Shown piece after piece: positions 6,974-14,653 of a DNA stretch of 18,604 nucleotides (the stretch's first letter is position 1; each line of letters starts with the position of its first letter). This stretch comes from Pseudomonadota bacterium. GTDB taxonomy: Bacteria > Pseudomonadota > Alphaproteobacteria > Sphingomonadales > SMXR01. Below the pieces are notes generated by a model. It worked only from the letters and a program-made list of their open reading frames with translations, did not search any database and was not told the origin of the DNA. The DNA lies in the NCBI GenBank assembly GCA_022571175.1, contig JACZYI010000015.1, positions 1-18,604 of the forward strand, written 5' to 3'. The position numbers were made by a program, and so were the translations under genes.

Positions 6974-8090
6974 CCTCTTTACAGAAGATGATCATCAATG
7001 GATGGCGGCCGCGCTTGAACTGGCGCGGGAGGGTTTGGGTTCATCTTGGCCCAACCCGTCGGTTGGCTGCATGCTGGTCAAGGATGGCCAACTCATTGCA
7101 AAGGGACAAACATCAAAAACTGGCCGACCCCATGCGGAACAAAATGCGCTGGCATTGGCTGGTGAAAATGCGATTGGTTCGCTTGCCTATGTTTCGCTTG
7201 AGCCCTGCGCTCATGTGGGCGAGACCTCTGCCTGTGCTGATCTGCTAGCAGGTGCGGGCATCGTAAAATGCATCTATGCCCTTGAGGATCCGGACCCGAG
7301 AGTGTCCGGTCGGGGGGGCGAGAGCATGCGAAAATCCGGCATGGAGGTTCAATCCGGGCTGCTGGAGGATGAAGCGCGCGATCTTAATCAGGGTTTTTTT
7401 CTCCGCATTAAAAAAAAGAGACCCATGATTACTTTGAAACTTGCCACTTCAAGCGATGGCAAAATTGCTGCCAGTGCCGTTAGTGCCGCTGGTGGGGGTA
7501 CAAAAGAAAAGTGGATAACGGGCAGGCTGGCGCGTGAGCAAGGCCATTATATGCGTGCCAGTCATGATGCCATTCTGGTGGGGCTTGGCACGATCCTGGC
7601 CGATGACCCCACGCTGACCTGCCGGATACCGGGATCTGAAAATCGCTCCCCGGTCCGTATCATCCTGGATAGCTCCCTGAAAACACCGGTCGCATCAAAA
7701 CTGGTGCAAACTGCAGACAAAGTGCCCGTCTGGATTATTTCTGAAAAAGCAGCGAATGAAAAAGCGAGTAAAAAATATCAGGGCATGGGCGTAAAAATCC
7801 TGACCGTGCCCGATTGCCGCGATCTTGCGGGCGTACTGGCGCATCTGGCGGAGGAAGGATTGACCCGCTTGATGGTAGAGGGAGGCGCCAAGGTCAGTGA
7901 AAGTTTTCTGGCGTCAGGATTTGTGGACCATGTGGCCTGGTTCAGGGCCCCGGTTGAGCTGGGGGATGATGCCTTGCCCGCACTTGGGGGTAAGGATATT
8001 GCGCTTGTTTTGCGCCAGAGAGGGTTCCGCCGGATAAGCTCGGAAAAAATCGGTAATGATGTGCTAGAAAAATTCAGCGCAACCCATTAA
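6951..8090 (+). CDS. ribD: Bifunctional riboflavin deaminase/reductase RibD
   Basis: Performs the second and third steps of the GTP branch of riboflavin synthesis: deamination (EC 3.5.4.26) and reduction (EC 1.1.1.193) of the pyrimidine intermediate. I choose the ATG at 6951, giving 379 residues beginning MTRPKTTNLFTEDDHQWMAA; this overlaps nrdR by 23 bases. The next in-frame ATG (7002) would cut into the first helix, and earlier in-frame starts lie deep inside nrdR. The deaminase zinc site is visible: H61-A-E63 in RPHAEQNAL, with C86 and C95 in EPCAHVGETSACAD. The reductase domain begins near residue 157 (RPMITLKLATSSDGKIA) and shows KWITG, HDAILVGLGTILADDPTLT and LMVEGGAKVSESF. Both domains look intact. 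It is followed after nine bases by ribE. Confidence 0.95.
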   Translation: MTRPKTTNLFTEDDHQWMAAALELAREGLGSSWPNPSVGCMLVKDGQLIAKGQTSKTGRPHAEQNALALAGENAIGSLAYVSLEPCAHVGETSACADLLAGAGIVKCIYALEDPDPRVSGRGGESMRKSGMEVQSGLLEDEARDLNQGFFLRIKKKRPMITLKLATSSDGKIAASAVSAAGGGTKEKWITGRLAREQGHYMRASHDAILVGLGTILADDPTLTCRIPGSENRSPVRIILDSSLKTPVASKLVQTADKVPVWIISEKAANEKASKKYQGMGVKILTVPDCRDLAGVLAHLAEEGLTRLMVEGGAKVSESFLASGFVDHVAWFRAPVELGDDALPALGGKDIALVLRQRGFRRISSEKIGNDVLEKFSATH

Positions 8091-8099
8091 GAAGCACTC

Positions 8100-8696
8100 A
8101 TGTTTACTGGTATTATAACGGACCTGGGGCGTGTGCGTTCGGTCGAAGGCTCGGGCGCAAAACGACTGCAAATCGAGACCGCATATAATACGGCTGATAT
8201 CGCCATTGGAGCATCGGTCTCATGTCTTGGTGCCTGTCTGACTGTGGTGGAAAAAGGCGATGGCTGGCTCGGTTTTGATGTCTCCCAGGAAACCGGTCGC
8301 TGCTCGACCCTGGGTCAGTTAAAGATCGGCGATCCGGTGAATCTGGAGTGTGCGATCAGGGTCGGGGAAGAGCTTGGCGGTCATATGGTGACAGGCCATG
8401 TGGATGTGGTGGTCAGCATTCAAAGCATTGAGGAGGAACAGGGTTCGCTAAAATATAATGTGGCGATCCCCACGGGCCGGCTTGCTCGACTGATTGCTGC
8501 CAAGGGAAGCGTCACGCTGGACGGGGTATCACTGACGGTAAATGATGTGAGTGCGGAAATTTTCTCGGTGAATATAGTTCCCCACACAGTCAGGCTGACC
8601 ACTTTTGGCGAGCGCAAGGCCGGTGACGAAATCAATCTCGAAATTGATATTCTGGCGCGCTATCTTGATCGCATGACTATAGGAATTTCAGAATGA
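8100..8696 (+). CDS. ribE: Riboflavin synthase alpha chain
   Basis: Dismutates two molecules of 6,7-dimethyl-8-ribityllumazine to riboflavin (EC 2.5.1.9), the last step of the pathway. The protein has 198 residues and starts with the invariant MFTGIITDLG. Two tandem lumazine-binding barrels are visible: the first runs to about residue 95 (SCLGACLTVV, FDVSQET, VNLE), the second from GGHMVTGHVD (94-103) through GSVTLDGVSLTVNDV (136-150) and NIVPHT to the closing EIDILARYLDR. The stop overlaps the next gene by four bases (ATGA, 8693-8696), so translation with the DHBP synthase gene is probably coupled. Some species name this gene ribC; ribE fits this cluster. Confidence 0.96.
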   Translation: MFTGIITDLGRVRSVEGSGAKRLQIETAYNTADIAIGASVSCLGACLTVVEKGDGWLGFDVSQETGRCSTLGQLKIGDPVNLECAIRVGEELGGHMVTGHVDVVVSIQSIEEEQGSLKYNVAIPTGRLARLIAAKGSVTLDGVSLTVNDVSAEIFSVNIVPHTVRLTTFGERKAGDEINLEIDILARYLDRMTIGISE

Positions 8697-9799
8697 GCAA
8701 AGAGTTTCTCTCGGATATCGCAGATGTGATTGAAGACGCCAGACAAGGGCGCATGATTATTCTGATCGATGATGAATGCCGGGAAAATGAGGGCGACCTT
8801 ATCATTCCAGCCCAAATGGCCACGTCAGAAAAAATTAATTTCATGGCCAAATATGGTCGCGGATTGATTTGTCTGGCGCTTGAAAGCGATCGCGTCAGGG
8901 TTCTTGATTTGCCGCTCATGAGCCAGAAAAATAATTCTCGCCACCAAACCGCCTTCACGGTCTCGATTGAGGCGGCAGAAGGCATTACCACCGGTATTTC
9001 AGCGGCAGACAGGGCGCATACCATTGCGGTTGCCATAGATGACGATAATGACAAGAACAATCTGGTCTCACCCGGACATGTTTTCCCGCTGGTCGCCCGC
9101 GACGGTGGCGTTCTGGTAAGGGCCGGCCATACGGAAGCGAGCGTGGACATTGCCCGCATGGCCGGGCTTAACCCGTCGGCAGTTATTTGCGAAATTATGA
9201 ATGACGATGGCACCATGGCCCGCATGTCTGATCTGATTGCCTTTGCCCAGCTTCACGGGCTTAAGGTGGCCAAAATCGGAGACCTCATTGCCTATCGCCG
9301 CCGCCACGACAGTCTGGTGAAATGCATAAAAACAACCAGCTTTAACAGCATTCATGGCGGAGGCTGGACCGTCAAGGCCTACGTCAATATGGCAGAATAT
9401 GCGGAACATCTGGTGCTCATAAAAGGAGAGGTTTCGCCTGATGCGCCGACGCTGGTTCGGATGCATGCCCTGAATATTTTCGATGATATCGTTTTTGAAG
9501 ACAGCAGTCGAGCAGGGCAGCTGTCCCGTGCCATGGAGATTATTGGAGAGGAAGGATCTGGCGTGGTTGTTATTATTCGCGACACGCGGCCCACGCGCCT
9601 GACCGAGCTCATGGGCCTGAAAGATGAGAGAGAACTTACGGGTGAGTCATCCAAGCCCCTTCGGGATTATGGTATTGGTGCGCAGATCTTGTATGACCTT
9701 GGCGTTCGGGATATTATTCTCCTGTCCAATACCCAGCATACTATTGTAGGTCTGGATGGGTATGGCTTGAATATCGTTGAACAAAAACCAATAAATTAA
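8693..9799 (+). CDS. ribB: 3,4-dihydroxy-2-butanone 4-phosphate synthase with degenerate GCHII-like domain (RibBX type)
   Basis: The N-terminal half makes 3,4-dihydroxy-2-butanone 4-phosphate from ribulose 5-phosphate (EC 4.1.99.12). It shows RENEGD (30-35), the catalytic-loop cysteine in GRGLICLAL (C60), TTGISAADRAHT, SPGHVFPLVA, GHTEASVD and CEIMNDDGTMAR. One residue is odd: the usual DDEDRENEGD reads DDECRENEGD (C29). The C-terminal half, from about residue 222, keeps the fold and tail of GTP cyclohydrolase II (RDYGIGAQILYDLGVRDI, IVGLDGYGLNIVE), but the zinc region reads VRMHALNIFDDIVFEDSSRA, without the three cysteines of VHSECxTGDxxGSxRCDCG, and the catalytic RQEGRG segment is replaced by IRDTRPTR. 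It should therefore lack GCHII activity, matching the 'RibBX' variant reported in Proteobacteria; a true ribA would be elsewhere. The total is 368 residues, overlapping ribE by four bases. Confidence 0.93.
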   Translation: MSKEFLSDIADVIEDARQGRMIILIDDECRENEGDLIIPAQMATSEKINFMAKYGRGLICLALESDRVRVLDLPLMSQKNNSRHQTAFTVSIEAAEGITTGISAADRAHTIAVAIDDDNDKNNLVSPGHVFPLVARDGGVLVRAGHTEASVDIARMAGLNPSAVICEIMNDDGTMARMSDLIAFAQLHGLKVAKIGDLIAYRRRHDSLVKCIKTTSFNSIHGGGWTVKAYVNMAEYAEHLVLIKGEVSPDAPTLVRMHALNIFDDIVFEDSSRAGQLSRAMEIIGEEGSGVVVIIRDTRPTRLTELMGLKDERELTGESSKPLRDYGIGAQILYDLGVRDIILLSNTQHTIVGLDGYGLNIVEQKPIN

Positions 9800-9856
9800 G
9801 GTTATTATATCACTTTTCGTCTATGGTGCGCGTCACTTGCAGCTTAGGAGGGTACC

Positions 9857-10333
9857 ATGAGCGAGTCATTACGGGTGACACCTCATATTTTGATTATTGA
9901 AGCGCGATTTTATCCCGAAATTACGGAGCAGCTTGCTCAGGGAGCTATTGCCGTTCTCAACAGTTCTCAATGTACCTATGAGCGGGTGCAAGTCTCTGGC
10001 GCGCTGGAATTGCCGGGGGCCATAAGAATGGCGGTCAAATCCATGCAACTCTATTCGGGCGAAGAACGTTTTCACGGATTTATTGTATTGGGAAGCGTCA
10101 TTCGCGGCGAAACCAGCCACTATGACCATGTGTCACAGGAAGCCATACGCGGCATTCAGGCTGTCAGTCTGGAATTTACCTTGGCTGTGGGTAATGGCAT
10201 TTTGACAACCGAGAACAAGCAACAGGCCATGGAGCGGTCTGACCCGGAAAAAGGCAACAAGGGAGGGGTCGCGGCCAAGACCTGCTTGTCCATGTTATCG
10301 CTTAAAGACCGTTTTGGCCTGCTGAAGGAATGA
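9857..10333 (+). CDS. ribH: 6,7-dimethyl-8-ribityllumazine synthase
   Basis: Joins the RibD-pathway pyrimidine with the RibB product to give the riboflavin synthase substrate (EC 2.5.1.78); members form 60-mer or pentameric shells. The protein has 158 residues. Visible features are EARFYPEITEQL (substrate loop), VSGALELPGAI (the usual VPGAxExP with Val-Pro changed to Val-Ser), VLGSVIRGETSHYDHVS with catalytic H88, GNGILTTENKQQAMER, and the GNKGGVAA phosphate-binding end. The ATG follows a strong AGGAGG and comes 57 bases after ribB, the largest gap in this run. It overlaps nusB by four bases (ATGA at 10330-10333). Confidence 0.95.
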   Translation: MSESLRVTPHILIIEARFYPEITEQLAQGAIAVLNSSQCTYERVQVSGALELPGAIRMAVKSMQLYSGEERFHGFIVLGSVIRGETSHYDHVSQEAIRGIQAVSLEFTLAVGNGILTTENKQQAMERSDPEKGNKGGVAAKTCLSMLSLKDRFGLLKE

Positions 10334-10818
10334 CCACACAATCCAAACAGAAATCCGACGCTGCTGGAAACAGTAGAAGTTCCGCCCGGCTGCTTGCAAC
10401 TCAGGCTCTTTATCAATTCGAGATGGGCCGTGCGGACCAGATTACGCTTGAGTCTGTTATCCGGGAGTTTCTGAAACACCGTTTGGGAAGAGAAATTGAT
10501 GGCACGCTCTATCGCCAGGCCGATAAAGACCATTTTCGGGAAGTGGTACAGGGCGCTGGTGACAGGGAAAACCAAATTGACAAGCTGATCGAGTCTGCTC
10601 TTGCCAAGAACTGGAGCCTCAAGCGGCTGGACCGGGTATTGAGATCCATCTTGCGGGCGGGAGTCTATGAATTGATTGCTTGTCCGGACATTCCCACTGC
10701 GGTTATCATTAATGAATATCTGAATGTGGGACACAGTTTTTTTGATGCCAAGGAAACAGCATTTCTGAACGGTGTTCTGGACCGTCTGGCAAAAGAAATT
10801 AGGAATCAAGCTCGTTGA
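10330..10818 (+). CDS. nusB: Transcription antitermination factor NusB
   Basis: RNA-binding subunit of the antitermination complex that, with NusE (S10), recognises boxA in rRNA leader RNA and supports complete rRNA transcription. The protein has 162 residues, all-helical in character. It shows SARLLATQALYQFEMG near residue 17 (the arginine-rich boxA-binding start), WSLKRLDRVLRSILRAGVYEL, IPTAVIINEYLNVGHSFF and the closing FLNGVLDRLAKEIR. It follows ribH with a four-base overlap, the ribH-nusB pairing found very widely in bacteria, and its TGA overlaps the TTG start of thiL. Confidence 0.95.
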   Translation: MTTQSKQKSDAAGNSRSSARLLATQALYQFEMGRADQITLESVIREFLKHRLGREIDGTLYRQADKDHFREVVQGAGDRENQIDKLIESALAKNWSLKRLDRVLRSILRAGVYELIACPDIPTAVIINEYLNVGHSFFDAKETAFLNGVLDRLAKEIRNQAR

Positions 10819-11777
10819 ATGAATTTGACCTGATCCGGGATGTATTTGCACCACTTTCGCCTTCTGGTGCTCCGGCCTTTTCGCTCAAGGACGATGCGGC
10901 ACACTTCACGCCCGCTCCCGGGCAAACGCTGGTTATAACAAATGACATGATGGTGGAAGCGGTTCACTTCACCGGCGACGAACCGCCGGGACGCATTGCG
11001 CGGAAACTTTTACGCGTCAATCTCTCGGACCTTGCGGCCAAGGGAGCCAAACCCTGTGGCTATCTTCTTGCCATGGCCATACCGGCCTCAACCGGGAAAC
11101 AATGGCTGCAAGAGTTTGCTGATGGGCTACGCCGCGATCAGGAGGGCTTTGGCTGTGCGCTCTGGGGCGGGGACAGTGTCTCCACATCGGGGCCCAAGGT
11201 TTTCTCGCTGACCCTTATCGGAGAACGGAAAGAAGGGGCCGGAGTGCATAGAGGCGGCGCCAAGGCTGGCGACAAGCTTTATGTCACCGGGACCATTGGC
11301 GATGCGGCCCTGGGGCTTAAAATACTCCGGGGTGAAATTGCAGGAGACAGCTCGCTGGTTGCGAGACTGGAATTGCCAACGCCAAGAATGGCCTTTGGGA
11401 CGGGTCTTCCCGACTTGGCGCATGCGGCCATAGATATATCCGACGGATTGCTGGCTGATGCCGGTCATTTGGCTCGGGAATCTCATGTACGGATTGATAT
11501 TCAGGCCTCAGAAGTGCCGTTATCACCAGCGGCCGAAAGAGCTATTGCGGGCAATTCCGAGCTTTTGCTTTCAGCTCTGACCGGCGGAGATGATTATGAA
11601 TTGCTTGTAACTGTCCCGGAAAAGAATGTCGTCGCATTAACTGAATTTGCAGAAGAAACCGCTACACCTCTAACAGCGATTGGTGATGTGCGTGACGGCA
11701 GTGGTGTTTGCCTGCTGGATGACCAGGGTCGGTCAATGGACTATAAGCGGGCCGGATTTGAGCATTTTCAAGAGTGA
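10815..11777 (+). CDS. thiL: Thiamine-monophosphate kinase
   Basis: Phosphorylates thiamine monophosphate to the active cofactor thiamine pyrophosphate with ATP (EC 2.7.4.16). The protein has 320 residues in the PurM/AIR-synthase-like fold. Motifs seen are the N-terminal EFDLIRDVFAPL, LKDDAA (24-29), the metal/phosphate loop ITNDMMVEAVHF (41-52), the very conserved KLLRVNLSDLAAKGA (64-78), WGGDS (117-121), AIDISDGLLADAGHLA and GGDDYELL. The start is a TTG at 10815 overlapping the nusB stop (TTGA). No ATG or GTG nearby is in frame, and the family N-terminus begins exactly here, so the rare start codon is well supported. Confidence 0.94.
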   Translation: MNEFDLIRDVFAPLSPSGAPAFSLKDDAAHFTPAPGQTLVITNDMMVEAVHFTGDEPPGRIARKLLRVNLSDLAAKGAKPCGYLLAMAIPASTGKQWLQEFADGLRRDQEGFGCALWGGDSVSTSGPKVFSLTLIGERKEGAGVHRGGAKAGDKLYVTGTIGDAALGLKILRGEIAGDSSLVARLELPTPRMAFGTGLPDLAHAAIDISDGLLADAGHLARESHVRIDIQASEVPLSPAAERAIAGNSELLLSALTGGDDYELLVTVPEKNVVALTEFAEETATPLTAIGDVRDGSGVCLLDDQGRSMDYKRAGFEHFQE

Positions 11778-11789
11778 TAGGAACCCAAC

Positions 11790-12332
11790 ATGTCGGATTT
11801 AGATGTTGATATGGATGAATTGGAAACGGACGACGATGTACCAAAACGTTCCAAACTAAAATTTATCATCCTCGCGGTTGTCGGTTTACTGATCGTGGCA
11901 GGCGGTGCCTATTTCGTCACTGGTATGTTTGGCTCAAGTGAAGACGATGCCCTGGTAGACGGGGAAGCGATTGAAGACGCCAGTGAAGATATTGGCCCGA
12001 TTGATGACGAAGATCTTGTTTATCTCAGCATCGACCGGCTGCCCGCGCCGCTTATGGGGGCCAATGGCCGGGTGCAGGGATATGTTTTCATGGATTTTTC
12101 ACTGGAAATGCATTCTGGATTTGACCAGTCCTTCGTCTCTGAACGTATGCCCCGGGTAAAAGATGCCTTTATTCGTGCCATTTCCGCCAATGGAGTTGGC
12201 AGGGCCAATGCGCCCGGTGTCATCGATTTTGATCGTGTGACGGATTATCTGCGAGATGCGGCAAACGAGGTTCTTGGAGCCGAGGTGGTAAAAAGAGTCC
12301 TGATCGTTCGCGATCTGCGCACGCCCACCTAA
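11790..12332 (+). CDS. FliL-like single-pass membrane protein
   Basis: A 180-residue predicted inner-membrane protein. The order is an acidic cytoplasmic head (residues 1-18), a basic stop (KRSKLK, 19-24), one membrane helix (about 25-46, FIILAVVGLLIVAGGAYFV), an acidic flexible linker (50-75), and a periplasmic domain from about 76. That domain has the layout of FliL: two strands (LVYLSIDRLPAPL and RVQGYVFMDFSLEM), a helix (PRVKDAFIRAIS), a second helix (VTDYLRDAANEVL) and a closing strand (VVKRVLIVRDLR). FliL normally supports the flagellar motor stator, but no flagellar gene is in this window. It starts 12 bases after thiL, with AGGAA as RBS. The FliL link is by pattern and moderately sure; the function here is unknown. 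Confidence 0.82.
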   Translation: MSDLDVDMDELETDDDVPKRSKLKFIILAVVGLLIVAGGAYFVTGMFGSSEDDALVDGEAIEDASEDIGPIDDEDLVYLSIDRLPAPLMGANGRVQGYVFMDFSLEMHSGFDQSFVSERMPRVKDAFIRAISANGVGRANAPGVIDFDRVTDYLRDAANEVLGAEVVKRVLIVRDLRTPT

Positions 12333-12382
12333 TCCAGAATATCTTCGAAAATCGCTAATTATGCAGAATGGCTGCTTGCCTC

Positions 12383-12435
12383 AGACCGGTCTCTTTGAAT
12401 AGAGTGCGTGCGAATTTTGATTGATTCGCAATCAA
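12383..12435. promoter_or_regulatory. Cluster of inverted repeats in the hppA leader
   Basis: Three dyads lie in the 185-base gap before hppA. AGACCGGTCT (12383-12392) is a perfect 10-bp palindrome. TGCGAAT (12409-12415) pairs with ATTCGCA (12424-12430) across 8 bases. TTGATT (12421-12426) pairs with AATCAA (12430-12435) across CGC. The last two overlap and cannot both form as hairpins. The shared part contains GATTC, a CcrM-type GANTC site. They may be operator sites or alternative RNA folds. I found no convincing -35/-10 pair here. Confidence 0.45.
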
Positions 12436-12517
12436 GGGAATGTTTTGAGAGCGCTGTTCGTTTTTTTTCGCAAGGGGCGGAGAAACGAATGGTTCTTTTT
12501 GACGAGGGAAACGACTT

Positions 12518-14599
12518 ATGGACATGGTTACAATTTCAATTGCTTGTGGTGTCGCCGCGGTACTCTACGGAATCTGGGCCCGGAGCTCCATCCTTTCTGC
12601 CAGTGCCGGAAACGAGGCCATGCAGGAAATTGCTTCTGCCATTCAAGAGGGAGCCCAAGCCTATCTCAATCGCCAATATCGGGCCATCGCCGTTGTGGGC
12701 GTGGTGGTGACCGCTGTGCTTTTTGCCTTTCTGGGCATGTGGGCGGCGCTTGGCTTTGTTATCGGCGCATCGCTCTCTGGAGCTGCCGGGTATATCGGCA
12801 TGCTGATTTCAGTGAAAGCCAATGTCAGAACAACCGAAGCTGCTCGCCAAAGCCTGCAAAAAGGCTTGAGGATGGCCTATCTGGCTGGCTCGGTTACGGG
12901 CCTGCTGGTGGCCGGTCTGGCATTGCTTTCGGTTGCTGTTTATTATTATTTTTTGACCGAGATACAAGGTTTTGCGCTCACCGATCGCACTGTTATTAAC
13001 TCTCTGGTATCGCTTGGTTTTGGTGGATCTCTCATTTCCATCTTTGCCCGTTTGGGCGGCGGCATTTTCACCAAGGGTGCTGATGTCGGCGCTGATCTGG
13101 TGGGTAAAATTGAGGCCGGAATTCCTGAGGATGACCCGCGAAACCCTGCTGTGATTGCCGATAATGTTGGCGACAATGTTGGTGATTGTGCCGGTATGGC
13201 AGCGGATTTGTTTGAAACTTATGTGGTCACCATGACCGCAACCATGATTCTGATCGCGCTTTTTGTAAAAGATATGACCGCAATCGTGATGGCACTTCCC
13301 TTAATGATCGGTGGTGTCTGTATATTGGCTTCGATCATTGGCACATTTTTTGTCAAGTTGGGTAAAAGCCAGAATATTATGGGCGCCCTCTATAAAGGCT
13401 TCTGGGTAACAGCGGTTCTGTCCTTCGTGTTTATATATTTTGTAATCAATCATTACCTGGGCCTGGACAGCATTTTTACTGCGGATGGAACCACCTTCGA
13501 TGGCTGGGCCATTCTTTGGTGCGGAGCGGTTGGTCTGGTGCTTACGGGTTTGTTGATCTGGATCACTGAATATTATACTGGGACCAATTATCGCCCTGTT
13601 AAGTCTATTGCTTCTGCCTCCACCACCGGACATGGCACCAATGTTATTCAGGGCCTGGCGATTTCGATGGAAGCGACCGCCCTGCCAGCCATAGCCATAG
13701 TTGCAGCGATTATCATCGCCTACAAGCTAGCCGGTGTTCTGGGATTGGGTTTTGCCGCCACAACCATGTTGGCGGTGGCCGGCACGATCGTCGCCCTCGA
13801 TGCCTATGGCCCGGTGACTGATAACGCGGGCGGTATTGCTCAAATGGCCAAGCTGGATGAGGAAGTGCGCAAACGCACGGACGCTCTGGATGCTGTGGGC
13901 AATACTACCAAAGCCGTGACCAAGGGTTATGCCATTGGCTCGGCTGGTTTGGCAGCTCTTGTTCTTTTTGCCGCCTACCGGGAAGACCTGAATATCTATT
14001 TTCCAGATATCCAGGTGGACTTCGCGATTTCAAATCCCTATGTGGTTGTGGGCCTGTTAATGGGGGCTTTACTCCCATATCTGTTTGGCGCCATGGCCAT
14101 GATGGCCGTTGGCCGTGCGGGCGGCGCTGTGGTCGAAGAGGTGCGGAGACAGTTCCGGGAAAATCCTGGTATTATGGAAGGCACAGTCAAACCGGATTAT
14201 GCCAGATTGGTTGATCTCCTAACCAAGTCGGCAATCAAGGAAATGGTGATGCCTAGTCTTTTGCCGATCCTGGCACCGGTTGTGATTTTCTTTGTCATTC
14301 AGGCCATTGCCGGAGATGCGGCAGCCTTCGCAGCGCTGGGAGCCCTGTTGCTCGGGGTCATTGTGAGCGGTCTTTATTTGGCGATTTCCATGACCGCGGG
14401 TGGTGGCGCCTGGGACAATGCTAAAAAACTGATCGAAGATGGTCATTATGGCGGCAAGGGTTCAGATGCTCATATGGCTGCCATCACAGGCGATACGGTC
14501 GGTGATCCCTATAAGGACACAGCCGGTCCGGCCATTAACCCCATGATCAAAATCACCAATATTGTGGCACTTTTGTTACTGGCCATGATGGCCCATTAA
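12518..14599 (+). CDS. hppA: Membrane-bound proton-translocating pyrophosphatase, K+-independent type
   Basis: Uses hydrolysis of pyrophosphate to pump protons across the cytoplasmic membrane (EC 7.1.3.1). The protein has 693 residues with about 16 hydrophobic helices along its whole length. The active-site signature DVGADLVGKIEAG starts at D189, followed by DNVGDNVGDCAGMAADLFE. The C-terminal catalytic segments are GGAWDNAKKLIED and GDTVGDPYKDTAGPAINP. The subtype marker reads GNTTKAVTKG with K465 and T468, the pattern of K+-insensitive H+-pumps; K+-dependent enzymes have Ala at the first position. ATG with GAGGGA upstream. It has its own leader with inverted repeats and ends at a strong terminator, so it is probably a single-gene unit or the end of the preceding run. 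Confidence 0.97.
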   Translation: MDMVTISIACGVAAVLYGIWARSSILSASAGNEAMQEIASAIQEGAQAYLNRQYRAIAVVGVVVTAVLFAFLGMWAALGFVIGASLSGAAGYIGMLISVKANVRTTEAARQSLQKGLRMAYLAGSVTGLLVAGLALLSVAVYYYFLTEIQGFALTDRTVINSLVSLGFGGSLISIFARLGGGIFTKGADVGADLVGKIEAGIPEDDPRNPAVIADNVGDNVGDCAGMAADLFETYVVTMTATMILIALFVKDMTAIVMALPLMIGGVCILASIIGTFFVKLGKSQNIMGALYKGFWVTAVLSFVFIYFVINHYLGLDSIFTADGTTFDGWAILWCGAVGLVLTGLLIWITEYYTGTNYRPVKSIASASTTGHGTNVIQGLAISMEATALPAIAIVAAIIIAYKLAGVLGLGFAATTMLAVAGTIVALDAYGPVTDNAGGIAQMAKLDEEVRKRTDALDAVGNTTKAVTKGYAIGSAGLAALVLFAAYREDLNIYFPDIQVDFAISNPYVVVGLLMGALLPYLFGAMAMMAVGRAGGAVVEEVRRQFRENPGIMEGTVKPDYARLVDLLTKSAIKEMVMPSLLPILAPVVIFFVIQAIAGDAAAFAALGALLLGVIVSGLYLAISMTAGGGAWDNAKKLIEDGHYGGKGSDAHMAAITGDTVGDPYKDTAGPAINPMIKITNIVALLLLAMMAH

Positions 14600-14620
14600 C
14601 TTTTGAAAATTGATTGCTGA

Positions 14621-14653
14621 AAAGCCCCGGTTCCAGGACCGGGGCTTTTTTTT
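14621..14653 (+). terminator. Strong intrinsic terminator after hppA, partly shared with bamE
   Basis: AAAGCCCCGGT (14621-14631) pairs perfectly with ACCGGGGCTTT (14638-14648) around a six-base loop. An eight-T run spans 14646-14653. It begins 21 bases after the hppA stop. The minus-strand bamE stop (14654-14652) falls in the T-run, so the same hairpin lies just after bamE. On that strand it is followed by a shorter CTTTTC, making it a plausible bidirectional terminator. Confidence 0.92.

Noticed and set aside
8677..9225. Minus-strand frame opposite ribB
   Set aside because: A serine- and alanine-rich shadow of a highly conserved coding region.
10156..10854. Long minus-strand frame opposite ribH and nusB
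   Set aside because: It lies wholly across two conserved genes, has no family features and no RBS.
12421..12435. Palindrome before hppA as an FNR site
   Set aside because: TTGAT and ATCAA are separated by five bases, not the four of the FNR consensus.
12451..12468. T8 run before hppA as a terminator
   Set aside because: No stable GC-rich stem directly precedes the T-run.
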